From the NCBI GenBank assembly GCA_900552315.1, contig URZM01000022.1, positions 1 through 18,980 of the forward strand: 18,980 nucleotides of DNA. Direction: 5' to 3'. Positions 1 to 8,263 of the stretch are shown piece by piece. The translations under genes and the position numbers were made by a program. Numbering within the stretch: position 1 is the first letter of the stretch; each line of letters starts with the position of its first letter. The stretch comes from an uncultured Bacteroidales bacterium (GTDB lineage: Bacteria; Bacteroidota; Bacteroidia; Bacteroidales; Muribaculaceae). The notes under the pieces are model-generated. The model was given only the letters and a program-made list of their open reading frames with translations. It was not told the origin of the DNA and searched no databases.

Positions 1-50
1 TTTTCAGAAAACATGTTGTAAAACATATATTGGTTTGTAATGCAAATGCG

Positions 51-78
51 GCGGAGGATACCGGAGGGTGTCCTCCGC
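51..78 (+). terminator. Terminator-like hairpin of an upstream gene
   Basis: GCGGAGGATACC (51-62) pairs with GGTGTCCTCCGC (67-78) around a GGAG loop: a 12-bp stem with one G-U pair. Only a weak T-rich stretch follows (CATTGTTAT). It most likely ends transcription of a gene left of the window. It could act on either strand. Confidence 0.55.
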
Positions 79-198
79 TCATTGTTATGCGGAACTTGCT
101 GCCTTTGCGGATGATACATATTGTTGCACATACCTTTGGCGGAATGGATATAATTATGCCTATCCCCCCGATATTTATAAATATACAGGTTTAAAATT

Positions 199-241
199 CG
201 TTAAGATTATTTAACGTTGCGGACGGATAACGACACGTTAT
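199..241. promoter_or_regulatory. Paired inverted repeats, possible operator
   Basis: Two perfect inverted repeats share the half-site TAACG. CGTTAA-(6 nt)-TTAACG lies at 199-216, and ATAACG-(3 nt)-CGTTAT at 227-241. The second ends 6 bp before the -7 element at 248-255, so a bound protein would sit over the -33 region. This promoter has no recognisable -33 box, which would fit an activator-dependent or repressed promoter. The structure is visible in the sequence; the regulatory role is inference. Confidence 0.4.
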
Positions 242-247
242 AATGTG

Positions 248-255
248 TAACTTTG
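248..255 (+). promoter_or_regulatory. Bacteroidetes -7 promoter element for the secreted-protein array
   Basis: TAACTTTG matches the Bacteroidetes primary sigma factor -7 consensus TAnnTTTG. There is no TTTG or TTG at the usual 19-21 bp upstream; an inverted repeat occupies that region. A start site near 262 would give a leader of about 280 nt before the ATG at 544. Confidence 0.5.
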
Positions 256-444
256 CACTCGAATTAACCGGGGTTCAAAAGTCTTTTCCGGCTTAATACG
301 ATTGACACATTTCCGAAGCGGAAACAGTCGTTATGACACGGACGGGGATTGAGGACCTTAAAATCTAATGCTGATTTGAAAAAAACAATTGCTGAAACAT
401 CCGTCTCAGGGGACTTAGAGATGAACATGGAACATTGCTGCAGC

Positions 445-490
445 CATGCCCGTCCACCCGCAGAGACTTGCCGACTGTCCTGCGGGCATG
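445..490 (+). promoter_or_regulatory. Leader with two mutually exclusive stems
   Basis: CATGCCCG (445-452) is the perfect complement of CGGGCATG (483-490). CCCGCAG (457-463) is the perfect complement of CTGCGGG (480-486). Both pairings use the same 3' arm, so only one can form at a time. The element lies 54 nt before the start codon of the first secreted protein. This resembles the geometry of a conformational switch, but I recognise no known riboswitch class and no ligand can be inferred. Confidence 0.35.
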
Positions 491-543
491 TATCGCCGGA
501 TTTACACGGAGTCGAATATACAAATAAACCAATTTCAAGATAT

Positions 544-2184
544 ATGGTAACAAATCTACTCAATGACATCAAGAGAGTCGCCGTGTGCATGAGCGTGGCG
601 GCTGTCACGGCTTTCGGCGCCCAGGCAGCCGAGACTGTGGACCTCGGCGAACTGGCCAACGGGATTCCTGCCGAGTATCCTGGAGGAAACAGCTCGGTTA
701 AAGCTCAGTTCACGGTACCTGAGGATGGCCCGGTACGTGTAACGAGTACGGGAACTACGCTTTACGGTTACGATTCCCCTGAATACGGCGCGGATCACGA
801 GCTTCAATACGAGCACAGCTATGTCAACGGCAAGCCGATGCGCACGTATGACTGCAAGGCGGGCGACGTGATTTATTTCTACAACAGCTTCGTGATGGAC
901 GCAGGCACCATAACGGTGCAGAGCGGCGAGGTCAAGCTGGAGCTCCTGAGCACAAGTCCTTCGGCCGACCCTGATGCCTCAGACTATTACGGGGGGCATT
1001 ACTCCATAAGCAAGGATTACCGCGTGCAGTTCTCCTTCAACCTGCCTATAGCGGTCGACGAGGCCAAAATGACAGTCAACGGCCATACGCAGGCCCTGAG
1101 CCTTGACATGTCTCCCACCACCGTGGACGTGACCGTGTCCCCAGGGCTGATGGCATGGTACAAGAGCGGCCTCCTCAAGAAGGGCGACGTGCTGACGTTG
1201 CAGCTGCTCGGAGTCCATGAGAAGGGGAATGCTGACAACAAGGTTAACGGTGACGGTGTCGCTACCGTGGAGTTCGTGATGGACGGAGAGCCCATAGAGC
1301 TTGTATCCACGAAAAACACCCCTCTGAGCGGTGTTGACAACCTGCTGTCCTATTATGTGCCGGGCAATCCGGCCTCCTTGGTCCAGCTGACCTTCAGCGG
1401 AGACCTGGATCCGGAGAAGAAGCCCCAGGCTCGGTTCATCTATGGCGACATGGACAACATAGACGCGGGCATGTACTATGAGGATATCGAGGGAACCGTG
1501 GACGGACGCACGGCCACGTTCGACCTGGCAGGCAAGTTGCGCCGACCGCAGGATATGCTCCCGTTGCTGACGGATCCCCTGGATTATATCACGTTGGAGT
1601 GCCATGGCATCTATGGCACTGACGGTCAATGGGCCTATACGGGACAGTTGGCGAACCCGAACAATTACATGTTCAATTACAAGCTCCAGATACTGCAATA
1701 CAATGTTGTGGCCGATTTCACTCCTTCCACGTCCAAGGGAATCGCCGAAGGCGATGAGCTGGAGATTTTTGTGATGGAGGGCGACAAGATAGAGTACTCC
1801 GGCGTCAACTTCGCCTATACCGCGTCGGGCAAGGACGAGGTGGTGACACTGCCCAAGGACAAGCTTGAGACAAGCATGGAGAACGCCACCGACCTGGTTA
1901 TCGTGTGCGCCGTGCCCGCGCTTCCCGGCATCGACGCCGACAGCGCTGTCACGGTCTCATTGGCCGACATGACATGTGCCGACGGCCTGGACCATTCGGA
2001 AGCCGTCACCGCCGTGTACAAGGACTATACAAGCGGCCTGGAGGGCGTGTCGGCCGAAGGAGAGGCCGCAGATGTGTACAACGCCCAGGGCATGATGGTG
2101 CTGAAGGCAGCCTCCCGGGCAGATATGCGCGCCCTGCCTGCCGGACTCTACATAGCCGCCGGCCGCAAATTCATAGTGAAATAA
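544..2184 (+). CDS. Secreted protein with T9SS-like C-terminal domain
   Basis: This 546-residue protein has unknown function. The ATG at 544 is chosen because a signal peptide starts there: a short basic n-region (DIKR), the hydrophobic stretch VAVCMSVAAVTAF and a probable cleavage site after AQA near residue 28. The open frame upstream to 349 adds 65 residues that would bury this signal. The mature part looks beta-rich, with many Gly, Asp and Thr residues, and I recognise no catalytic motif. Residues about 498-546 form a tail beginning VYNAQG and ending GLYIAAGRKFIVK. It resembles a shortened Por/T9SS sorting domain and closely matches the tails of the next two genes. The protein is therefore likely surface-exposed or released (inference). 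It is the first gene of a three-gene array. The function of the body is unassigned; adhesin or structural roles are possible. Confidence 0.75.
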   Translation: MVTNLLNDIKRVAVCMSVAAVTAFGAQAAETVDLGELANGIPAEYPGGNSSVKAQFTVPEDGPVRVTSTGTTLYGYDSPEYGADHELQYEHSYVNGKPMRTYDCKAGDVIYFYNSFVMDAGTITVQSGEVKLELLSTSPSADPDASDYYGGHYSISKDYRVQFSFNLPIAVDEAKMTVNGHTQALSLDMSPTTVDVTVSPGLMAWYKSGLLKKGDVLTLQLLGVHEKGNADNKVNGDGVATVEFVMDGEPIELVSTKNTPLSGVDNLLSYYVPGNPASLVQLTFSGDLDPEKKPQARFIYGDMDNIDAGMYYEDIEGTVDGRTATFDLAGKLRRPQDMLPLLTDPLDYITLECHGIYGTDGQWAYTGQLANPNNYMFNYKLQILQYNVVADFTPSTSKGIAEGDELEIFVMEGDKIEYSGVNFAYTASGKDEVVTLPKDKLETSMENATDLVIVCAVPALPGIDADSAVTVSLADMTCADGLDHSEAVTAVYKDYTSGLEGVSAEGEAADVYNAQGMMVLKAASRADMRALPAGLYIAAGRKFIVK

Positions 2185-2205
2185 TCCAAATCCAATAATC
2201 TCTGT

Positions 2206-2250
2206 CCCGCGTATGCGTCCACATTCCCATGTGGACGCATACCGAGCGGG
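2206..2250 (+). terminator. Strong intercistronic stem-loop
   Basis: GTATGCGTCCACAT (2211-2224) pairs perfectly over 14 bp with 2229-2242 around the loop TCCC. The stem extends through CCCGC (2206-2210) with GCGGG (2246-2250) after a 3-nt bulge. There is no clean run of T after it. It could be a partial terminator or attenuator, or an mRNA-stabilising structure between genes one and two. No TAnnTTTG promoter is visible before the next ATG. Confidence 0.5.
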
Positions 2251-2282
2251 GCTGTCAACTCACTTTTAATCAATTTTCAAGC

Positions 2283-4259
2283 ATGAGAGCAAAAACTTTA
2301 CTTTTATCAGCGCTGGTATGCGCCTCATTCTCGGCCAATGCCGAAGGGTGGACGCCTGAGCACGTGGCGCCTAATCCGTCGGACGTGATTGTTTCTGCCG
2401 ATGAATTTGAATACGTTTCCCTCGATTTCGGCAAAGAATGGGATTTCACCGTGGCTGACGGGGCTAAAGCCACCCTCGTGAACGAGGAGGCCGGAGTTAC
2501 CCTTACATCAACCTCGTGCGAGCTGTGGGCTTTCGCCATGCAGATCGAGGGCAAGTATTATCTGCGCATGGAGTTCGAGGCACCCACTGCCAATGGCACC
2601 TATGTGCTCACGATTCCCGCAGGCACCATGACACACGCCGGGGAGGCCAGCCCGCAGATACAGTACACATACACCCTGAACGACCCGTCACTGAGCCAGG
2701 AGGAGGTGCCCGAGATCCAGCTCCTGAGCGCCGACCCGGCAGCCGGCACGGCGCTCCCTTACGTGGGCCTGCCCGACGACTTGCGTGAGTACACGTTCAA
2801 CACCAACATCAACAAATATGTGGCCTACATGCAGGCGTCGTGGATCGACGTCACCGATGCGGACGCACCGGAGTATATAGCCAGCACGGACGCCAACCAT
2901 GAGCTCGGCAGCGACTCCCCACTCGTGGTAGGCCGATACTCGGACAGCGAGAAGATGTATGAAGGCCATACGTATCGCATGGAGGTGACCTGCTACAACA
3001 GCTACCAGCAGCCCCGCAAAGAGCTCGGCACATTCAGCGTGGAGTACAAGGGCAGCTCCCCGGAATATGTGTACGCCACCCAGAAGGCCATATCCGTGGA
3101 TCCCAATCCCGACACTTATGTCATAACCTCCAAAGAGGACGCCCATTTCACTGTCTCCTTCGACGGCGCGGTGACCATCGACGAGGAGACCAGCGGCGTG
3201 TCCTTGGGCTTCGGCAAATCCACGCCGTACGGCGCCATTACATCCAACGAGAGCAAGACCGAGTGGACGTTCACGCTTCCCGAGAGGTTGCTCGACACCA
3301 TGAGCAGCTTCATCTGTTTCGTGCAGGCGCGTGACTCGGAGGGCCGCACCGTGCGTGGAGACGAGAACATGGCGAAGTATCAGAACGGCGACGAGGACAT
3401 CGCCGGCTTCCAGTTCACATATTACAGCGACCTGACGGGAGCCGAGCTTGAGGTCACCCCTGCCGACGGCACTGTGGAGAGCCTCAAGACATTTACCCTG
3501 AAACCCATCGGGTCCTACACAGACATGGCTCCCTCCTGGCTCGCTTACCCGTATCTGATCCGTGACCGCGAGACAATATACACCTTCAATTTAACGGATG
3601 ACATGGACATGAGCACTCCCGGAACCATTGTGCTTACCCTTCCTGAGGAGCAGACAGAGCCGGGACGCTATTCGCTGATTATACCTAAAGGCACTTTCAT
3701 GTGCGAGGTAGGCCAGGGCGGCGACGAGAACAAAGAGAAGATGGCGAACTACACCATAGAGCGTGAGGCGCAGGAGACGGTCTATGACTTCGCATATACC
3801 GAGGTGACTCCCGCCTCCGGTGCGGTGACCGAGATCAAGGATGTGAAGTTCACATTTGCCGAGGACGTGAGCGTGCTTCTGTACGATGCGTACATCCTCG
3901 ACTCCGAGGGCAAGGAAATCCGCAAGGCCGATATCCAGACCAGCTTCGACGACTGGAAGGTCGCTACCGTAAAGTTCGAGCCTGTGACCGAGGCCGGCGA
4001 CTACACGCTCTACATCCCCCAGGGCACTTTCGGCGACGAGGCGTTCAGCATGGATGAGGGCGGCCACGCCAACGCTGACTACCGTATAGCGTACTCAATC
4101 CATTCAGTGGGAATCGACGCTGTAGACGGCGAGAGCCTCAGCGGCGATGTCTACAACGTGGCCGGTGTGCTCGTGCTCCGCGACGCCGACATGCAGGCTA
4201 TCCGTTCACTGGACAAGGGCATCTATATCGTGGGAGGCAAGAAGATCGCAGTGAAATAA
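2283..4259 (+). CDS. Secreted multi-domain Ig-like protein with T9SS-like tail
   Basis: This is a 658-residue exported protein. The start at 2283 gives a clean signal peptide (MRAKTLLLSALVCASFSANA, cleavage near residue 20). An upstream in-frame ATG at 2229 falls inside the intercistronic hairpin and is rejected. The body has repeated beta-sandwich units, each ending in a G-x-Y-x-L-x-I-P-x-G-T-[MF] strand: near residue 105 (GTYVLTIPAGTM), 461 (GRYSLIIPKGTF) and 572 (GDYTLYIPQGTF). This ending is typical of SbsA-like bacterial Ig domains (Big_5 type). A further domain at about 160-260 is less clear. The tail (about 612-658) runs from VYNVAG to GIYIVGGKKIAVK and parallels those of the flanking genes. 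There is no enzymatic motif, so a surface binding, scaffold or spacer role is most plausible. It is probably co-transcribed with its neighbours, 98 bp after the previous stop. Confidence 0.75.
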   Translation: MRAKTLLLSALVCASFSANAEGWTPEHVAPNPSDVIVSADEFEYVSLDFGKEWDFTVADGAKATLVNEEAGVTLTSTSCELWAFAMQIEGKYYLRMEFEAPTANGTYVLTIPAGTMTHAGEASPQIQYTYTLNDPSLSQEEVPEIQLLSADPAAGTALPYVGLPDDLREYTFNTNINKYVAYMQASWIDVTDADAPEYIASTDANHELGSDSPLVVGRYSDSEKMYEGHTYRMEVTCYNSYQQPRKELGTFSVEYKGSSPEYVYATQKAISVDPNPDTYVITSKEDAHFTVSFDGAVTIDEETSGVSLGFGKSTPYGAITSNESKTEWTFTLPERLLDTMSSFICFVQARDSEGRTVRGDENMAKYQNGDEDIAGFQFTYYSDLTGAELEVTPADGTVESLKTFTLKPIGSYTDMAPSWLAYPYLIRDRETIYTFNLTDDMDMSTPGTIVLTLPEEQTEPGRYSLIIPKGTFMCEVGQGGDENKEKMANYTIEREAQETVYDFAYTEVTPASGAVTEIKDVKFTFAEDVSVLLYDAYILDSEGKEIRKADIQTSFDDWKVATVKFEPVTEAGDYTLYIPQGTFGDEAFSMDEGGHANADYRIAYSIHSVGIDAVDGESLSGDVYNVAGVLVLRDADMQAIRSLDKGIYIVGGKKIAVK

Positions 4260-4329
4260 TAAAAGCCCGCGCTCTGCGTTTAGGCATAAACCGTATGTGC
4301 CTTATGTGACGCGGAAGCGTGCCTGTAAG

Positions 4330-4359
4330 GCCGTCAGGGGGTGATTCCCCCCTGACGGC
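4330..4359 (+). terminator. Perfect 12-bp intercistronic stem-loop
   Basis: GCCGTCAGGGGG (4330-4341) pairs with CCCCCTGACGGC (4348-4359) around a 6-nt loop. What follows is A/C-rich (CACACAAAAAAACACAAC), not T-rich, so it does not look like a standard intrinsic terminator for the + strand. It may stabilise or help process the mRNA between genes two and three. Confidence 0.45.
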
Positions 4360-4405
4360 GCCACACAAAAAAACACAACAACATTTAAATAAACCTAATT
4401 GACTT

Positions 4406-7400
4406 ATGTCCAAACTTATCTTGAGCATTGCCGTCATGACTACCGTGACGGCAAGCGCCATGGCTCAGAGCGCCGACAAGCCTGTGATACGTCACATAGC
4501 TCCGGCGGCTGACAAAAGCCTTGTCATGGCCGTCTCAGACAACGGCCTTTGGGCTGTGGCCCGAACTTCGGGTGACGATGGCAATTATTTCGACCCGCGC
4601 CTCATCGACGTCGCCAACGGGAAGGTGATAGACCTTTTCGAGGGCACATCCGTGATAGGCGAAGCGACAGACGCCACAGACGATGGCAAGATTGTGGCCG
4701 GAAGCTATCTCGACAAACCGGCCCTTTACCATACCGACAGCAAGAAATGGGATAATCTGCCGATTCCCCAGAACCGCCAGTTCAACTACGGCAAGGTGTC
4801 GGCTATAACCCCCGACGGCAAGGTGGCGGTAGGCTATGCTTACGTCACCGTAGGCGAGAATTCCTTCGTGGAGATTCCCTTGGTGTGGGACCTGTCCGGC
4901 TCCGCGCCCGCGTTGGTCACTCTTACCGATCTCCCGGATGTGGACCTTAACGGGGACCCCGCTTCCATGGTGCGCCTGACCGAGCTTTCCGCTGATGGCC
5001 GTTATGTCTCCGGCATAGTCGATTTCAGCTATCCCATGACGTCATGGTCTTTCATCTATGACCTTAAGGAGATGAGCTGGAAGCCTCTCGGGTTTAAAAA
5101 GGAAGACGGCCTTATCGTGCCTGACGGCCAGGGCCTGCTCATAGAAGATCTGAGATTCTCGCCTGACATGAGCCATGTCGCGGCCAGCATATATACGGAC
5201 GAAGGCGGCGAGATAGGGTATTACGACATGGCCACCGGCAAGGTCACTGTTATCCCCGGCTCTACAGGCAAGATGCTCAGCCACGTGGACAACAACGGCG
5301 TGGTGTACGCCTCCGCGCCCTCTTCGTCTCTGCGCGACTGGAGCTTCTATCTGGACGGGTATTGGTACGACTGGAAGGACGCCCTCAAGCAGCTTTGGGG
5401 CATCGACTGGCAGTATGACGTCACCAAGGACGATTACGGCCTGTCCGGCACGTTCCTGAGAGCGTCGACCGACGGCCTGAGGCTGCTGTCCGCCGATTAT
5501 GCCGGTCTGTGGGGCGGCGTATACTCGATTACTTTGCCTGAGCCTCTGGGCGAGCTTGCGGAGGACCTGGACCCGCTGTACAACCATGCCGCGTTCCCGG
5601 CGGAAGGCTCCTCGTTCTCCTCCATGCGCAACCTTACCGTATACTTTGACCGCGACATCGATGTCATAGGCTCGCGCGACTGCGTGAAGCTCCTCGACGA
5701 GAATGGCCAGGAGGTGAAGAGCAGTATCTCGGTGGCCCTGGAGGCTTCGCAGACGCGCAATCTCCTGGTGACCTTCCGCAACGCCGAGATGGAGTCCGGC
5801 AAGACATATACGGTGGTCATCCCCGCCGGCACCGTTCAGGTGAAGGGAGACCCGAAACATCCCAACAAGGAGATACGTCTCCAATACAAGGGCCGCGCCA
5901 ACACTCCGGTGAAGGCTGTCAAGGTGTCGCCTGAGAGCGGGACGGCCATGCCTCGCCTCAACATGACGACCAACCCCGTGACCGTGTCGTTCGACGCCGC
6001 CCTGAGCGTGCTGGAAGGGGGCTCCATAGGTCTGTACCGCGTCACAGGCGGCGAGGACGAGTTCCTTTACTCCCTCAGCTCGAATGTCACCGGCTCAGAG
6101 ATGCTCATCTTCCCCGTGGCGGAGCAGCAGCTCGCCAAGGACGTGACATACAAGGTGGTGATCGAGCCGAACACCGTGGGCGACATAGCCGGCAACAACG
6201 GCAACGAGAGAATCGAGATTTCGTATCTCGGCACTTATGAGAACGAGATTCCCGTGGTGGACGGGGTGGTGTTCTCAGAGGATTTCGACGAGATGGGCGT
6301 CAACAACATGATGCTTTATGACGGCGACCAGCGCACCCCCGTTTCCGAGATGGCCGACTGGGGCTTCCAGTCAGCCTATCCCTGGTGGCAGGTGCGTGAC
6401 AATGAGGAGTCCACGGACCAGAGCGCTGTCTCGCACTCCATGTACAGCCCCGTCGGCAAGAGCGACGACTGGATGGTGACCCGCCGCATGTACATACCCG
6501 ACGAGACATGTTCCCTGACTTTCGACTCCCAGAGCTACAAGAAGAACAAGGAGGACTACCTCAAGGTGTATGTGCTTGCCACCGACGACGTGTACACCGC
6601 GCCTATAACCAAGAGCTTCATAGACCGCATCAAGTCCGAGGGCGAGATGGTCTACAACGAGAGGCAGACTCCCGGCGCCAGCGAGGACCTGCTTGCCGGC
6701 GACTGGACGCACAGCACGGTGAAGCTCGACAAGTATGCGCGCAAGAACATCTACATAGCTTTCGTCAATGACAACGAGAACCAGAGCGCGGTGTTCGTGG
6801 ACAATATCCTGGTGCAGCGCGACATGGCCTTCACGGTGGGCGTGGATGTGCCCTCATTCGTGGTGGACGCCGCTTCGGTGCCCGTCAAGGTGATGTTCTC
6901 CGTCAAGGGCGATGACACGTATGACGACGTCACCCTCCGCCTTGTTGACGCTGACGACAAGGTGGTGGACGAGAAGTCGTTCACAGGCCTGGGTCTCAAG
7001 AAAGGCGATTCATTTTCCCATACGTTCGAGAAGGAGCTTCCCTTGGCCAAGGGCCGTGTGAACGAATATTCGGTAGAGGCTGTAGCTTCCGACAAGACCG
7101 TGTCTATGCCCATGAGCGTCAAGAATCTCCGCTTCCGGCCGGAGCGCACGGTGGTGATAGAGGAGGGCACAGGCACCAAGTGCGGTTATTGCCCTCTGGG
7201 ACACCGCACTCTGGAGATGATAGATGAGATATACGGCGAGAAGGTGGTGCCCGTGGCCGTGCATAGCTACACCACAGGCTCGGAGTTCCTTACCTCCTGG
7301 ACCGCCGCCTACGGCCAGTTCCTCGGCTTCCAGACATATCCTACCGGACTTATCAACCGCGAGTATGCCGCTTCGCCCATGGATAACGAGAACAATGTCT

Positions 7401-8089
7401 ACTCCATCACCTCTGCCTCCGGAGACAAGACATGGTGCGACTATCTGAGCAAGGTGATGGGAGAGCTCACCGATGCGGAGATCCACATAGACCATGCCAC
7501 CATCGACCCGGAGAAGGGAATGATCGAGGTCGGCGTGGACATGCGCTACGCATACGACAGCGACAACGTGAACCTCAACGTCCACACCGTGGTGCTGGAG
7601 AACGGCCTTACGGCGCGTCAGGAGAACAATGTGTCCTCCGTCAAGAGCGACATACTCGGAGACTGGGGCTCGGGCGGCAAATATGGCAGGCCTTCGGTGG
7701 TAGTGCCTTTCAATCATGTGGCACGCGGCATGCACGGCACCTCCTACGCCGGTGTGTCCGGCATGTTCCCGCGCGTGATAGACAGCTCCCTCACATACGA
7801 CAAGGTCTATGGGTTCGAGATTCCGAGAGACCTCACCGACGTGAACAACGCCGAGGTGGTCGTCATGCTTATCGACGCCAACTCGCAGCGTGTCATCAAT
7901 GCCGCCAAGGCTCCCTGCCTGGTAGGGGTCGTAGGCGTGGACGAGCTGCTTGACGGCGCCGCTCGCGACACAGGCGCGGTGTACAGCGTCACGGGTGTGA
8001 GAGTGCTTGAGAACGCCACCATCGAGGACGTGAACCGTCTGGAGAAGGGCATCTATATCTTCAACGGCAAGAAAGTGATGGTTCGCTGA
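4406..8089 (+). CDS. Large secreted Omp28-like thioredoxin-fold protein
   Basis: This 1227-residue exported protein starts at 4406 with the signal peptide MSKLILSIAVMTTVTASAMA, cleaved near residue 20. Residues about 25-385 carry repeated L-S-A-D-G-R-Y-V-S-G-like strands (AITPDGKVAVGY, FSPDMSHVAASIY), suggesting a beta-propeller or HAF-type repeat region. Residues about 392-610 look like two SbsA-type Ig domains (SGKTYTVVIPAGTV). Residues about 619-805 (VFSEDFDEMG to VFVDNILVQRD) resemble a cleaved-adhesin or choice-of-anchor-J jelly roll. Another Ig-like segment follows. Residues about 912-1165 match the Omp28-related family, with EEGTGTKCGYCPLGHR giving a thioredoxin-like C926-G-Y-C929 motif. 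The tail from VYSVTG at 1192 ends GIYIFNGKKVMVR. The CXXC could support surface thiol chemistry, but many Omp28-like proteins have no proven activity. It is the last gene of the array, followed by a terminator. Confidence 0.8.
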   Translation: MSKLILSIAVMTTVTASAMAQSADKPVIRHIAPAADKSLVMAVSDNGLWAVARTSGDDGNYFDPRLIDVANGKVIDLFEGTSVIGEATDATDDGKIVAGSYLDKPALYHTDSKKWDNLPIPQNRQFNYGKVSAITPDGKVAVGYAYVTVGENSFVEIPLVWDLSGSAPALVTLTDLPDVDLNGDPASMVRLTELSADGRYVSGIVDFSYPMTSWSFIYDLKEMSWKPLGFKKEDGLIVPDGQGLLIEDLRFSPDMSHVAASIYTDEGGEIGYYDMATGKVTVIPGSTGKMLSHVDNNGVVYASAPSSSLRDWSFYLDGYWYDWKDALKQLWGIDWQYDVTKDDYGLSGTFLRASTDGLRLLSADYAGLWGGVYSITLPEPLGELAEDLDPLYNHAAFPAEGSSFSSMRNLTVYFDRDIDVIGSRDCVKLLDENGQEVKSSISVALEASQTRNLLVTFRNAEMESGKTYTVVIPAGTVQVKGDPKHPNKEIRLQYKGRANTPVKAVKVSPESGTAMPRLNMTTNPVTVSFDAALSVLEGGSIGLYRVTGGEDEFLYSLSSNVTGSEMLIFPVAEQQLAKDVTYKVVIEPNTVGDIAGNNGNERIEISYLGTYENEIPVVDGVVFSEDFDEMGVNNMMLYDGDQRTPVSEMADWGFQSAYPWWQVRDNEESTDQSAVSHSMYSPVGKSDDWMVTRRMYIPDETCSLTFDSQSYKKNKEDYLKVYVLATDDVYTAPITKSFIDRIKSEGEMVYNERQTPGASEDLLAGDWTHSTVKLDKYARKNIYIAFVNDNENQSAVFVDNILVQRDMAFTVGVDVPSFVVDAASVPVKVMFSVKGDDTYDDVTLRLVDADDKVVDEKSFTGLGLKKGDSFSHTFEKELPLAKGRVNEYSVEAVASDKTVSMPMSVKNLRFRPERTVVIEEGTGTKCGYCPLGHRTLEMIDEIYGEKVVPVAVHSYTTGSEFLTSWTAAYGQFLGFQTYPTGLINREYAASPMDNENNVYSITSASGDKTWCDYLSKVMGELTDAEIHIDHATIDPEKGMIEVGVDMRYAYDSDNVNLNVHTVVLENGLTARQENNVSSVKSDILGDWGSGGKYGRPSVVVPFNHVARGMHGTSYAGVSGMFPRVIDSSLTYDKVYGFEIPRDLTDVNNAEVVVMLIDANSQRVINAAKAPCLVGVVGVDELLDGAARDTGAVYSVTGVRVLENATIEDVNRLEKGIYIFNGKKVMVR

Positions 8090-8112
8090 AAGGCGGATTG
8101 AGCTGAATATGG

Positions 8113-8149
8113 GAAGCTGCGCCCCGGCCTTGGCCGTCGGCGCAGCTTC
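8113..8149 (+). terminator. Terminator after the secreted-protein array
   Basis: GAAGCTGCGCC (8113-8123) pairs over 11 bp with GGCGCAGCTTC (8139-8149), and GGCC/GGCC can pair inside the loop. TTGTCATTGTC follows. It sits 23 bp after the stop of the large secreted protein, between convergent genes. Confidence 0.65.
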
Positions 8150-8188
8150 TTGTCATTGTCAGGGCGAGCCGGGGAAGATATACTGAAA

Positions 8189-8217
8189 CAGCCCCCGGCG
8201 TCAATGGCCGGAGGCTG
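8189..8217 (-). terminator. Terminator-like hairpin ending the minus-strand cluster
   Basis: CAGCC-C-CCGGC (8189-8199) pairs with GCCGG-A-GGCTG (8207-8217) around a 7-nt loop, with one C/A mismatch. On the minus strand it is followed by TGTTTCAG, so the T tract is short. It lies about 46 bp beyond the lipoprotein stop codon. Confidence 0.45.
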
Positions 8218-8263
8218 GGTGATACGGTTTGGCATATGTGTGGACGCTGTGGCCCGCGCTCGG

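Larger units (their letters stand above)
1..543. other. Non-coding upstream region and long leader
   Basis: I see no convincing gene here. The reading frame of the first secreted protein stays open back to a TTG at 349, but that extension lacks export features and precedes a complete signal peptide, so it is treated as untranslated leader. The stretch holds a terminator-like hairpin (51-78), two inverted repeats (199-216 and 227-241), a TAnnTTTG promoter element (248-255) and competing stem-loops (445-490). A second TAnnTTTG match lies at 131-138 with TTTG at 104-107, but its 23-bp spacing is longer than the usual 19-21, so it is only a weak promoter candidate. Confidence 0.6.

Noticed and set aside
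131..138. TACCTTTG as the main promoter of the first array
   Set aside because: Its TTTG partner is 23 bp away and the element at 248-255 is closer to the gene; kept only as a weak alternative.
349..543. N-terminal extension of the first secreted protein from a TTG at 349
   Set aside because: It precedes a complete signal peptide at 544, contains the competing leader stems and lacks protein-like composition.
5042..5884. 280-codon open frame on the minus strand inside the large secreted gene
   Set aside because: It mirrors a well-supported gene in GC-rich DNA and has no motif, promoter or export signal.
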